Below, one piece after another: positions 16,696 through 25,178 of a stretch of DNA of 64,000 nt. Every line of letters begins with the position of its first letter. Position 1 is the first letter of the stretch. The stretch is from contig JAZLKM010000025.1 in NCBI GenBank assembly GCA_045597645.1, forward strand, positions 1-64,000. Direction: 5' to 3'. Both the position numbers and the translations under genes were made by a program. The DNA is from JAKSSE01 sp045597645 (lineage in GTDB: Bacteria; Bacillota; Clostridia; Lachnospirales; Lachnospiraceae). The notes beneath the pieces are model-generated. The model was not told the origin of the DNA. It ran no database searches and worked only from the letters and a program-made list of their open reading frames with translations.

Positions 16696-17499
16696 TTACT
16701 TTATGTGCTCCTGTCTTCCTATCTTGCGGTACTTCTCATATCTATCAGCCAATAGCTTTTTAGATGGCGTCCTATTTAGCTTTGCCAGCTTATTTTCAAT
16801 ATCTGTCTTTAAACCTGCCATCAGCCTATCAGTCTGTGACTTGTCTGTAAAATCTGTTGGCTCACTAATCACGCGCTCTATTACACCAAGCTCAAGCAAA
16901 TCCTCAGCGAAAAGCTTAAGTGAGCCTACAGCGTCATTTACCTTAGCCGAATCCTTGAAAAGAATACTGGCCACTGCCTCAGGAGATGCCACACTATAGT
17001 AGGCATTTTCCAGCATCCATACCTCATCCGCTACCGCAAGTGCAAGTGCTCCGCCACTCCCACCTTCTCCTATCATAACTGAAATAATAGGTGTATCTAC
17101 GGTCATAAGCTCATATAGATTGTCGGCTATCGCCTCACCCTGTCCGCGCATCTCTGCACCGGAGCCTGGGTTTGCCCCCTGTGTATCTACAAAGCACACA
17201 ACGGGTCTTTTGAACTTTTCAGCCTCCTTTATGAGCCTTTGCGCTTTTCTATACCCCTCCGGCATGGCGCATCCAAAGTTCCTATCCATTTTCTCTTCCA
17301 CAGTGTGGCCCTTCTCTATGCCAATAACAGTAACTGGCATGTCGTCAAGCCAGGCGATTCCACCAACAATGGCATGGTCATCGCCGAAATATCTATCGCC
17401 GTGAAGCTCTGTAAAATTATCAAAAACCTGCTCTATATAATCTACAGCAGTCGCTCTGTCCATTCTGCGGGCAAGCTTAATTCTGCCATATGCTTCCAT
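16696..17499 (-). CDS. accA: Acetyl-CoA carboxylase carboxyltransferase alpha subunit
   Basis: 267 residues, in the clostridial size range. It pairs with AccD to move CO2 from carboxybiotin to acetyl-CoA, giving malonyl-CoA. The crotonase-fold core is recognisable: FVDTQGANPGSGAEMRGQGE and VIGEGGSGGALALAVADE. The first of these differs from the GAYPG-GAEERGQ common in housekeeping AccA, so it may be a divergent or secondary copy. Its ribosome-binding site AAGGGG is embedded in the last codons of accD, implying coupled translation. accB (biotin carrier) and accC (biotin carboxylase) are absent here, so those must come from elsewhere. Confidence 0.9.
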   Translation of the reverse strand: MEAYGRIKLARRMDRATAVDYIEQVFDNFTELHGDRYFGDDHAIVGGIAWLDDMPVTVIGIEKGHTVEEKMDRNFGCAMPEGYRKAQRLIKEAEKFKRPVVCFVDTQGANPGSGAEMRGQGEAIADNLYELMTVDTPIISVMIGEGGSGGALALAVADEVWMLENAYYSVASPEAVASILFKDSAKVNDAVGSLKLFAEDLLELGVIERVISEPTDFTDKSQTDRLMAGLKTDIENKLAKLNRTPSKKLLADRYEKYRKIGRQEHIK

Positions 17500-17500
17500 A

Positions 17501-18310
17501 CTATCTGCCCCTTCTGCACTTTACGCTGTGTACCTTTATCATGTTAGCTATAAAATCGCGCTGTTCGTTTCTGCCTACGATTGCATCTATGAATCCATTT
17601 TCCAGCTGAAACTCAGCGCTCTGGAACCCTTCTGGCAGCTTTTCTCCAGTAGTCTGCTCTATAACTCTCTTACCAGCGAAGCCGATAAGCGCCTTGGGCT
17701 CAGCAATAATAACATCGCCTAGCATCGCAAAGCTTGCTGTTATACCACCTGTAGTTGGGTCCATAAGGCATACCAGGTAGAATAGTCCGGCATCACTGTG
17801 CAGCTTAGCTGCGCCTGATACCTTTGCCATCTGCATTAGTGACAACATTCCCTCCTGCATTCTGGCACCGCCTGATGCAGTAAATCCTACTACAGGCATT
17901 TTTTTCTTAGTGGCATACTCAAAAAGTGCTGCCACCTTATCGCCGAGCACAGTACCCATAGATCCCATCATGAATTTAGGCTCCATTACAAAAATACAAG
18001 TTTCTTGACCTGCAATCTTGGCAGTTCCTGTGATTACACCCTCATTCTCACCTGTTGCAGCTCTGGCTGCATCGCTCTTTTCTTTGTAATCTGGAAAATT
18101 GAGAGGATCTGCTGTGGTAGCATCGCCCCACATCTCACGGAAGCTTCCCTCATCTGTCAAGAGTTCAATGCGAACTCTGGCTGGAATTTTATTATATCTG
18201 CCACATTTTGGGCAAACAAAGAAAGCCTTAGCCAAATCCTTCTCCAAAAGGCTTTCTTTACATTTTTCACATTTCACCTCTTTTTCTGAGGCCAAATATT
18301 TCTCTAACAC
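17501..18310 (-). CDS. accD: Acetyl-CoA carboxylase carboxyltransferase beta subunit
   Basis: 269 residues, starting at GTG 18310 with AAGGAG five bases upstream. The N-terminal zinc ribbon has two CxxC pairs (CEKCKES, then CPKCGRY). The carboxyltransferase core follows, with TASGGARMQEG and PTTGGITASFAMLGD forming the acetyl-CoA oxyanion sites. It acts with AccA in malonyl-CoA supply. It stands second to last among the lipid genes of the operon, 87 bp after fabD. Confidence 0.93.
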   Translation of the reverse strand: MLEKYLASEKEVKCEKCKESLLEKDLAKAFFVCPKCGRYNKIPARVRIELLTDEGSFREMWGDATTADPLNFPDYKEKSDAARAATGENEGVITGTAKIAGQETCIFVMEPKFMMGSMGTVLGDKVAALFEYATKKKMPVVGFTASGGARMQEGMLSLMQMAKVSGAAKLHSDAGLFYLVCLMDPTTGGITASFAMLGDVIIAEPKALIGFAGKRVIEQTTGEKLPEGFQSAEFQLENGFIDAIVGRNEQRDFIANMIKVHSVKCRRGR

Positions 18311-18397
18311 TTCTACTCCTTGCTTTATATATCGTGACAGTCAGATTCTCTCCCCCTCGTCCGAAGATGGGGCGAAAAGTGAACCTATTGACACCGC

Positions 18398-19324
18398 TTA
18401 TTTTAATGCCTCTATAGCTGCATTAAGTGTCTCCACATCTGCCACGTTATAAACGTTTGCCTCCGGGAGGATTCTTTTAACAAGTCCTGACAGTGTAGTT
18501 CCTGCGCCCACTTCGATAAAGGTGTCAACACCGTCTGCTGCCATATTCCTAACAGTAGTCTCCCAGCGAACCGGATTAGAGCATTGCTTTGATACAGTGT
18601 CTATTATCGACTCTGTATCAGCCGGATAGTCCTCGCCTGTGAGATTCGCATAGACCTTAGTTGCTGGTGTCTGTATCTTAACTTCCCCTGAAGTCATCAT
18701 GTCCTTAAGAGCCACAGATGCATCCTGCATATACGGAGTATGGAAGGCACCACTTACAGAAAGCCTTACCGCTCTTCCCCCCTCAGCCTTAAGCGCTGCC
18801 ACAAAATCATCTAATTCATCAAGTGCTCCAGCACATGAAAGCTGACCTGGGCAATTGTAATTAACAGGATACACTTCCTTAAAAGTAGCTGCTACGCGCT
18901 CAACGGTCTCATTATCCATCTTAAGTGCTGCGACCATGCTTCCAGGATGAGCCTCGCTGCATCTTGCCATTGTCTCACCACGGCGCACAACCAGTTTAAA
19001 CGCATCCTCATCAGTCATTGCGCCAGCATATGCCAATGCTGGAATCTCTCCAAGAGAAAATCCTGCAACAACATCAGCCTTAACGCCTGCCGCTTCAAGT
19101 GCTCTTGCGCACGCCAAGTCCGTTAAAAATAAGCATGGCTGAGTATTCTGCGTCATCGTCAGCTCCTCACCCGGGCCCTCAAAGCACATTTTTAAAGTAC
19201 CTGGTCTAACTGACTCACCATTGTCAAATACTGCCTTTGCTGCATCATTTGTATCATATAAATCCTTGCCCATTCCGACAGTCTGGGCACCCTGTCCGGC
19301 AAATAAAACTGCTATCTTGCTCAT
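18398..19324 (-). CDS. fabD: Malonyl-CoA:ACP transacylase
   Basis: 308 residues. The AT-fold GQGAQTVGMGKD loop, the nucleophile Ser90 in GFSLGE (GHSLGE in most homologues, so His is replaced by Phe here) and the GAFHTPYM histidine motif are present. It loads malonyl groups onto the carrier protein encoded upstream. The GFS variant is worth noting because that histidine is very common next to the serine, although substitutions are known. The operon position between fabZ and accD fits extender-unit supply. Confidence 0.92.
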   Translation of the reverse strand: MSKIAVLFAGQGAQTVGMGKDLYDTNDAAKAVFDNGESVRPGTLKMCFEGPGEELTMTQNTQPCLFLTDLACARALEAAGVKADVVAGFSLGEIPALAYAGAMTDEDAFKLVVRRGETMARCSEAHPGSMVAALKMDNETVERVAATFKEVYPVNYNCPGQLSCAGALDELDDFVAALKAEGGRAVRLSVSGAFHTPYMQDASVALKDMMTSGEVKIQTPATKVYANLTGEDYPADTESIIDTVSKQCSNPVRWETTVRNMAADGVDTFIEVGAGTTLSGLVKRILPEANVYNVADVETLNAAIEALK

Positions 19325-19376
19325 TTTGCACGCCTTCTTTCATATCTAGCGTCGTTCGTAACGTAGATTCTAAAAA

Positions 19377-19820
19377 CTACTGACCTATCTGCTCCTTTGG
19401 AACAGCTGTAAACACCATAGAGCCCTTCGCTCTGACCTGATCATCCACCTTAATTACTGCGTCGAAGTAAGTGAGAGTACCGCCCTCCTTGGTCTTTGTT
19501 ACCGTGATATCCAACACATCACCTGGGATAACTGGCTTAACAAACTTAAACTGATCCACCTTCAAAAGAACATACACTAAGCTGTCATCGGTGCCATCAT
19601 TTTCTATTACCAAAGAGCACAACTGCGCTGAAGCCTCAATGATAAGTACTCCCGGCATAATAGGTGTATCCGGAAAATGTCCCATAAAGAATGGCTCATT
19701 AATTGATACACACTTAGTACCTCTAGCCATCTGGCCAGGCTCAAGCTCTGTTACTCGCTCAATCATCTGAAATGGCGGACGCTGCTTGATTCTCTTGTTA
19801 ATTTCATAGATATTCATCAT
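19377..19820 (-). CDS. fabZ: 3-hydroxyacyl-ACP dehydratase FabZ
   Basis: About 147 residues in the hot-dog fold. The catalytic His48 lies in FFMGHFPDTPIMPGVL and Glu62 in IIEASAQL, both intact. It removes water from 3-hydroxyacyl-ACP to give trans-2-enoyl-ACP. The ATG at 19820 overlaps the fabG stop codon (ATGA), with GGAGG nine bases upstream; the in-frame extension to 19850 is discarded. With no enoyl reductase in this operon, the double bond made here might be kept, unless FabK/FabI/FabL is encoded elsewhere. Confidence 0.93.
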   Translation of the reverse strand: MMNIYEINKRIKQRPPFQMIERVTELEPGQMARGTKCVSINEPFFMGHFPDTPIMPGVLIIEASAQLCSLVIENDGTDDSLVYVLLKVDQFKFVKPVIPGDVLDITVTKTKEGGTLTYFDAVIKVDDQVRAKGSMVFTAVPKEQIGQ

Positions 19821-20557
19821 AGTGACAGACCTCCGTCTAATACGATGCACTGACCTGTTATATATGATGCGTCATCGCTTGCAAGAAAAGATACAAGACC
19901 TGCCACCTCAGACACATCGCCGAATCTTCTCATTGGCACGTTGGTGAGGTACTCCTTTTTCTTGTCCTCTGGGAGCTGCTCCACCATCTCTGTATAGATA
20001 AAGCCAGGGCAAATCGCATTAACACGGATACCCTTGCGACCATATTCCTTCGCCATTACCTGAGTAAATGAATTGATAGCACCCTTGGTTGCACTATATA
20101 CAGTCTGACCTGCCAGCGCCATCTTTGAGCTTACAGATGACATATTGATAATAACTCCACTCTTCTGGCTGAACATCTTAACTACTGCCTGCTGTGCACA
20201 ATAGAAGTAACCCTTTACATTGAGATCAAAGCACTTATCCAAAGTCTCAGTATCAAGAGTCATAAGGAAGCCATCGCGAACAATGCCTGCATTGTTTACA
20301 AGTACATCTATACGGCCAAACTCATCAGATATCTGCTTGAACATGTCCTGAACCTGCTCAAGATTTGCACAGTCAGCTTTGATAGCTTTTGCTTTTCCGC
20401 CTGCTGCCTCAATCTCAGCTACAGCTGCTGCCGCCTCTGCATCTGATCTTGAATAGTTTATGATTACAGTAAAACCATCAGCTGCAAGTCTTACTGCACA
20501 GGCTTTTCCGATACCCTTTGATGCACCAGTTACCAATGCTATCTTTCCATTGTTATC
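19817..20557 (-). CDS. fabG: 3-oxoacyl-ACP reductase FabG
   Basis: About 246 residues, a short-chain dehydrogenase. It has TGASKGIGKA (NADPH loop), NNAGI, the catalytic Ser in the MSSVSSK segment and YSATK (Tyr and Lys). It reduces 3-oxoacyl-ACP to 3-hydroxyacyl-ACP. The ATG at 20557 (MDNNGKIALVTG) follows a GGAGG; the longer frame to 20599 would overlap the ketosynthase gene. It is translationally coupled to fabZ through overlapping stop and start codons. Confidence 0.93.
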   Translation of the reverse strand, partial: DNNGKIALVTGASKGIGKACAVRLAADGFTVIINYSRSDAEAAAAVAEIEAAGGKAKAIKADCANLEQVQDMFKQISDEFGRIDVLVNNAGIVRDGFLMTLDTETLDKCFDLNVKGYFYCAQQAVVKMFSQKSGVIINMSSVSSKMALAGQTVYSATKGAINSFTQVMAKEYGRKGIRVNAICPGFIYTEMVEQLPEDKKKEYLTNVPMRRFGDVSEVAGLVSFLASDDASYITGQCIVLDGGLSL

Positions 20558-20588
20558 CATTAAAATATTCCTCCGTGTCTCCGTGGCA

Positions 20589-22973
20589 TTATTTTCCAAT
20601 TACTACTGCGCAATAGCTTCCGCCTACACCAAATGATGTAACCAGAATGTTCTTAAGTGAAGCAGTGTCTACTACTGTCTCTTCTACCTTGTCAGCTCCA
20701 AGCTTATAGGCTCTGCCAGATAGACCATAATCGCCAGACAAAAGCATTGCTGCATGCGCTGCTGCCATTGTAGCTGCTGACGAGCGTCCCTCACCTGTTA
20801 CATCCTTTACAGATACAACTGGAACCGCACTGCCAAATACTTTGTCATAGCCTGCTATCTCGATTGCATCTGTAGTACTGTCACCATTTCCAAAGCCAAC
20901 AATTGCATCTATATCTGATGCCTCAAGGCCTGCGTCCTCAAGTGCGCTATTTATTGCATCCACCAATGCGCTATCTGATCCTGCGATGGTACCAAACTTA
21001 ACACTCTTATGGCTCATTCCGTAGCCCTTTACCTTCGCAAGTACCTTAGCTCCACGAGCCTTAGCTTCATCCTCTTTCTCAAGAATCATTGAGATAGAGC
21101 CATCAGCAAGTACGTATCCATCACCACCGACATAGGCCTTCTTTACAGAAGAAGCAACCTTGCCATCCTTAGTATACAGCTCTGTCATCGTCTCAGTTAC
21201 TTCATCTGTACCTGATACCAGCATGGTCTTCTCCTTATTCTGGCGGAGTACCTCAGCTGCATAGGCAATGCTCTGAATACCAGACTGGGTGCCATTTGTC
21301 ACGGTTACGTTATAGCCCTTGATGCCTGCGCATATAGACAGATAACCGCCTGCTGCGTTGTATACAGTGTTAGGGAACTTGAATGCAGAGCCTGCCGCAT
21401 TACCATTTTCAATAATATTCTGCTGGAAGTCACAGATGGTAGACAAAGGACCTGCTGCGGTACCTGCTGCAATACCGATAGTCGGAGCGTTCTCATCAGT
21501 AATAGTGATTCCTGCATCCTTGAGAGCTGCCATACCAGACACTGCCTGCAACTGGCTGAATTTATCAAGCTTTCTATAGAAGCTCATCTTGAGATCTACT
21601 GCTTCGAAATCTTCCTTGCCTACTGCTGACTCTACTGAAGTAGATACCGGAAGGGTCGCTGCATTGAAGGTCTCAACATATTTTTCGATACCATTTCCAA
21701 ATGGATTAACAAGTCCAAGACCTGTGATGACAATATCCTTTTCCTGGGCGCACTGCACATCACCTGCCTCCTTGCTGAAAATGATGCTTGCATCATTTCC
21801 ACCGAAAGCAAATGAATTGCTCATAACGGCCTTCATCTCCTTGTTACGAGCCTTGTTAGGTACGAAATCCAATTTTCCAGCTCTCTCCTTAAGAGTCTCG
21901 AGGTCTTCATCTGAAAATCCAAGAGTAGGCGGAACTACACCATCAAGCATCGCTTTAATCGCAAATACTGCTTCGATTGAGCCAGCGGCTCCCAGGCAGT
22001 GACCTACCATAGCCTTAGTTGAGCTAACTGAGAGGTCATCGTTCTCATTATCAAAAAGTGTATGTATTGAAAGGAACTCTGCTCCATCGTTTTTGCCAGT
22101 GCCAGTTCCATGTGCATTGATATATCCGATATCACTCTTTGCAATACCTGATGCTGCAAGCCCCCACTCGATGGCATGCATCTGGCCCTCACCGTCCTCA
22201 CGAGGTGCGGTAATGTGATGTGCATCAGTAGCTACACCTGAGCCAAGTACTTCACAGTATATCTTGGCGCCGCGTGCCTTTGCATGCTCATAAGATTCAA
22301 CAACAAGTGCTGCTGAGCCCTCTCCAAGAGTGATTCCGTGCATATGATTAAAAGGTGAGCAACCATTTTCATCAAGAGCATGAAGTGACAAGAATCCTGC
22401 ATATGGCACTGATGCAAAGCAATCAGCACCGCCGGCTATAGCCACGTCAGTCTTGCCTGCGCGAATAAGGTCGCATGAATATGCAATACTCATAGTACCT
22501 GCTGCACATGCATTTGCGATATTGGTTACCACACCACCTGCGCCCATTACATCAGCTACCTCATTCGCTATAGCTGAGATAGTCATCTTAGTAATATCAG
22601 TAGCTGGCTTATCATTCTTGTAATAATGCTCTACAGACTGTACGCCACCTACGCAGCTTCCCATGATAACTGATACACGGCCTGTGTCTTCCTTGCCCAT
22701 ATCAAGGCCTGCGTCTGTGATTGCCTCTGTAGCTGCCTTTACACAAAGCTGAGACACACGGTCCATATTCTCTGCATTAGGTACCTGTGTAAGCGTGGGG
22801 TCATTTACCTCTGCTGACAGTGTTGCATAGCAATCTGTGGTATCACAGGTAGTAGTATTCTTTATGCCTGAGACGCCATTTTTAGCATTTTCCCAGGTTT
22901 CATCAACGTTATTGCCAATTGCACAGATCATTCCAAGACCTGTGATGACGCAACGATTCTTATCCAAAGTCAT
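20589..22973 (-). CDS. Fused ketosynthase plus chain-length-factor-like protein
   Basis: 794 residues, about twice a FabF. Residues 1-400 form a complete condensing enzyme: Cys156 in NANACAAG, His288 in NAHGTGT and His325 in MVGHCLGAAG. Residues 411-794 are a second thiolase-fold copy starting IVITGLGLVNPFG. At the equivalent sites it has Thr562 (NGTQSG), GNGDST instead of HGTGT, and Asp in VKDVTGEG, so all three catalytic residues are gone. In type II polyketide and aryl-polyene systems, an active KS pairs with just such an inactive partner (chain-length factor), normally as two proteins; here they are one chain. Inference: it elongates acyl chains on the operon's ACP. The alternative is a lineage-specific duplicated FabF with a structural second half. 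Confidence 0.88.
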   Translation of the reverse strand: MTLDKNRCVITGLGMICAIGNNVDETWENAKNGVSGIKNTTTCDTTDCYATLSAEVNDPTLTQVPNAENMDRVSQLCVKAATEAITDAGLDMGKEDTGRVSVIMGSCVGGVQSVEHYYKNDKPATDITKMTISAIANEVADVMGAGGVVTNIANACAAGTMSIAYSCDLIRAGKTDVAIAGGADCFASVPYAGFLSLHALDENGCSPFNHMHGITLGEGSAALVVESYEHAKARGAKIYCEVLGSGVATDAHHITAPREDGEGQMHAIEWGLAASGIAKSDIGYINAHGTGTGKNDGAEFLSIHTLFDNENDDLSVSSTKAMVGHCLGAAGSIEAVFAIKAMLDGVVPPTLGFSDEDLETLKERAGKLDFVPNKARNKEMKAVMSNSFAFGGNDASIIFSKEAGDVQCAQEKDIVITGLGLVNPFGNGIEKYVETFNAATLPVSTSVESAVGKEDFEAVDLKMSFYRKLDKFSQLQAVSGMAALKDAGITITDENAPTIGIAAGTAAGPLSTICDFQQNIIENGNAAGSAFKFPNTVYNAAGGYLSICAGIKGYNVTVTNGTQSGIQSIAYAAEVLRQNKEKTMLVSGTDEVTETMTELYTKDGKVASSVKKAYVGGDGYVLADGSISMILEKEDEAKARGAKVLAKVKGYGMSHKSVKFGTIAGSDSALVDAINSALEDAGLEASDIDAIVGFGNGDSTTDAIEIAGYDKVFGSAVPVVSVKDVTGEGRSSAATMAAAHAAMLLSGDYGLSGRAYKLGADKVEETVVDTASLKNILVTSFGVGGSYCAVVIGK

Positions 22974-22997
22974 GATTGTCTCCTTAGTAACGGTCTG

Positions 22998-23070
22998 CCC
23001 TGCCGTATGTCCGGCAGGGTCCCGTAATGTGTAAGTTTCATATTTCCCATCGGAAAATATAATTGAAATT
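22998..23070. promoter_or_regulatory. Two stem-loops between ACP and ketosynthase genes
   Basis: CCCTGCCG (22998-23005) pairs with CGGCAGGG (23012-23019) around a 6-nt loop. A second, A/T-rich dyad at ~23038-23070 pairs TTTCATATTT-CC with GG-AAAATAT-GAAA. Both lie inside the operon between the ACP stop and the ketosynthase start. They could give partial termination or an RNA-processing end that keeps ACP expression higher than the enzymes. No T-run makes a full terminator. Confidence 0.5.
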
Positions 23071-23113
23071 TCCGTTCATCGATGCTGTAAACAGCTGCGA
23101 TTCGGATTCCTTT

Positions 23114-23356
23114 TTACTTATGCTCCTCAACGTACTTTGCAAGAGCCTCGATATTGTAGAAATTTTCCTTTGCAACGCCAGTCATTGACACGCCAAATTC
23201 CTTGTCAATTGCTGCGATCATCTCAAGTGAATCAATTGAATCAAGACCGATTACGCTATCACCGAAAAGCGGTACATCATAGGTAAGCATGTCCTCATCA
23301 AGTCCAAGATTCTCTACAAGAAGTTCCTTAATCTTTGCTGCGATCTGCTCGTTCAT
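23114..23356 (-). CDS. Acyl carrier protein (GLDSID type)
   Basis: 80 residues, acidic. Phosphopantetheine would attach to Ser40 in VIGLDSIDSLEM. Housekeeping ACPs usually read LGADSLD-VELVM; the GLDSID-LE form with a preceding PLFG is typical of carrier proteins in aryl-polyene and other secondary type II systems. AAAGGAAA lies six bases before ATG. It sits upstream of the fused ketosynthase and downstream of the acyltransferase, and is presumably the tether for the operon's chemistry. I leave the symbol blank because it may not be the primary AcpP. Confidence 0.88.
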   Translation of the reverse strand: MNEQIAAKIKELLVENLGLDEDMLTYDVPLFGDSVIGLDSIDSLEMIAAIDKEFGVSMTGVAKENFYNIEALAKYVEEHK

Positions 23357-23453
23357 TTTCTGTTTCCTTTCTTTATTTGCTACATTTGCTTCTCAAATCA
23401 TTTACGATTATGAGGTTATTTACGCCAATATTGGCACTTTTATATGAAAAGCG

Positions 23454-24089
23454 TCACTCGCTTAACATTCCCTGAATTATCTGGCGGCACTTTTCGGCCC
23501 CCTCTTTTAGTATCACTGAAGGTCTGCCCTTTTGATGCACATCGAACTCGAGCGGCGTGCCTACGATTATCTCCTCCTGGTGGAAAAGCTTATACCCTCC
23601 CCTTATGCACATAGGGATGACTGGCACATCAAATTCGAGCTGTCTAGCCGGCATCAGAAATCCTGGCAAGAACTCCGCCAGTTCAGGCTCAAAGTTCAAT
23701 TTTCCTTCTGGGAAAATAAGCACCGGCTTGCCCTTTTTCAGCACATCTTTTACCCCTTCAATCCATGCAGTATCAGCGTCATAGAGATTGATAGGCAAAT
23801 ATGGCAAGTGGCTGAAAAACACATGTAGCTTCGGGTTGTCATACCACTTCGTCATAACCAGTGTGTATATCCTATGTCCCCAGAACACATGCGGTACAAA
23901 TGAGCCATCGTTATGATGGGTGTGATTTGCCACAATTATGCACGGACCATCAAGTAGCTTTTTCACTGACTTGTCTTTCCAGATTACCTTTGGAAAATAC
24001 ATCATATGAGTGCCCAATGCCCATGCATAATATATGAAAAATATGAGTCCTGTCAGGATTTTATCCCATGCTTTTTTCACGTATTTCAT
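23454..24089 (-). CDS. PlsC-like lysophospholipid acyltransferase
   Basis: 211 residues. An N-terminal hydrophobic stretch (ILTGLIFFIYYAWALG) anchors it to the membrane. The acyltransferase motifs follow: NHTHHND (the HX4D catalytic pair) and FPEGKLNFE, with VPVIPMCIRGG as the last block. Known family members move acyl chains from acyl-ACP or acyl-CoA to glycerol phosphate backbones. Its ATG overlaps the patatin stop (ATGA). Lying directly before the ACP gene, it may transfer the product of this synthase to a lipid, as acyltransferases do in aryl-polyene loci. Confidence 0.85.
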   Translation of the reverse strand: MKYVKKAWDKILTGLIFFIYYAWALGTHMMYFPKVIWKDKSVKKLLDGPCIIVANHTHHNDGSFVPHVFWGHRIYTLVMTKWYDNPKLHVFFSHLPYLPINLYDADTAWIEGVKDVLKKGKPVLIFPEGKLNFEPELAEFLPGFLMPARQLEFDVPVIPMCIRGGYKLFHQEEIIVGTPLEFDVHQKGRPSVILKEGAEKCRQIIQGMLSE

Positions 24090-24919
24090 GATATAAATTC
24101 CTTTATCTTGTCAATGTCTCTCGCTGCAAGCTCACGCCCGTGCTCATAGTAGGACCTAATCTTGTCAGTCTTATTTTCAAAGTGACCTATGCTGTCTATC
24201 TCAGGGCGAATGATTAGAGCCTTACCTGCCTGCTGCAGCTTCATAAGCTTACTCATCTGCTTAGCGTACTCTATACTTCTTACCATCATCGCCTCAGCCA
24301 CTTTGGGATAGGTATTCTTGTAGCAGGTATTTATGATGAGTCGCATTTTCGAATAATCAGTGGGAAAATCACCATCTTTTCTAGTGAGAATCACCACAAG
24401 CTTGTCACATCCCTGCTCCAAAGCCCTCTCAAACGGAATCGAATCAACAATCGAGCCATCCAGGTACTTACTTCCATCGATGCTCACAGGCTGGCACACC
24501 AGCGCCACTGAGCATGATGCCTTACAAACCGAAAGAAGCTTCTCCTTGTCATTCTCTATGCTGAAATACTCAGGCTTTCCGGTCTCACAATTGACCGCTA
24601 CATACTCGCTCTTCGCCTCATTTTGGAAAAATGCTGTGTAGTCAAACTCCGGCTGGTCGTAAGTCAGCATCTTATCCAAATCAAGATACTTCGCACTTTC
24701 ACGAATCTGCCCCAGTCCATAGTATGGGTCTGCATTCTCATGGCTTATTACCTTGAGGCATCTGCCCACCTGGCCTGACAAAAAGTTCATTGCATTGCCC
24801 GCGCCTGAAGACACGCCATTTACATATGGAAATTCAATATTCTGTTCCTGCAGGTAATCTAAAACTCCCGCTGTAAAAACTCCTCTGAAGGAGCCTCCTT
24901 CAAGTACAAGGCCTGTCAT
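24086..24919 (-). CDS. Patatin-like phospholipase family protein (second paralogue)
   Basis: 277 residues, with GGSFRGVFTAGV (oxyanion loop), nucleophile Ser in GVSSG and the Asp in DGSIVDSIP, so catalytically complete. It is the first gene of the fatty-acid-like operon and is coupled to the acyltransferase by a 4-bp overlap. A lipase plus acyltransferase pair suggests acyl-chain exchange on membrane lipids. The ATG follows GGAG by five bases. The other patatin (10192-11025) has the same length and layout but many substitutions, so the two are old paralogues. Confidence 0.87.
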   Translation of the reverse strand: MTGLVLEGGSFRGVFTAGVLDYLQEQNIEFPYVNGVSSGAGNAMNFLSGQVGRCLKVISHENADPYYGLGQIRESAKYLDLDKMLTYDQPEFDYTAFFQNEAKSEYVAVNCETGKPEYFSIENDKEKLLSVCKASCSVALVCQPVSIDGSKYLDGSIVDSIPFERALEQGCDKLVVILTRKDGDFPTDYSKMRLIINTCYKNTYPKVAEAMMVRSIEYAKQMSKLMKLQQAGKALIIRPEIDSIGHFENKTDKIRSYYEHGRELAARDIDKIKEFIS

Positions 24920-24960
24920 CTTTTCTCCACAAATGTAACTTAACGGACAACTGTTGCTTT

Positions 24961-25009
24961 TTTCTTCTCAAACGTCTAACATTATACGAGAAGAAAAATA
25001 TACAAACAA
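24961..25009 (-). promoter_or_regulatory. Promoter of the fatty-acid-like operon with leader dyad
   Basis: On the minus strand the -35 is TTGTTT (25004-25009) and the -10 is TATAAT (24981-24986), with a 17-bp spacer. A perfect 9-bp dyad, TTTCTTCTC (24961-24969) and GAGAAGAAA (24988-24996), straddles the -10 and so could bind a repressor. The patatin start lies ~40 bp downstream. Confidence 0.65.
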
Positions 25010-25018
25010 TGGTCAATT

Positions 25019-25038
25019 TAGGTAACATTTGTTACCTA
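25019..25038. promoter_or_regulatory. Probable TetR-type operator
   Basis: TAGGTAAC-ATTT-GTTACCTA is a perfect 8-bp inverted repeat in the divergent region between the operon and the TetR gene, a size and form usual for TetR operators. It lies just upstream of the operon -35. Another perfect dyad, TGCCACAC with GTGTGGCA (25127-25152), lies nearer the regulator start and may be a second or autoregulatory site. Confidence 0.55.
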
Positions 25039-25178
25039 TCTTACTGTTAGCGGCTTATGCGCCATTTTCTTACATATACAAGCATTATTAGCGCAGCGTG
25101 TGAGGATGACCATTTCACCTAACGATGCCACACGTACAAATATGTGTGGCAGGCACGATTCGTCTACAGGAGAATATA

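Noticed and set aside
20589..22973. Calling the second ketosynthase half a KSQ (Cys to Gln) domain
   Set aside because: Gapless alignment of the two halves around the nucleophile puts Thr562, not Gln563, opposite Cys156.
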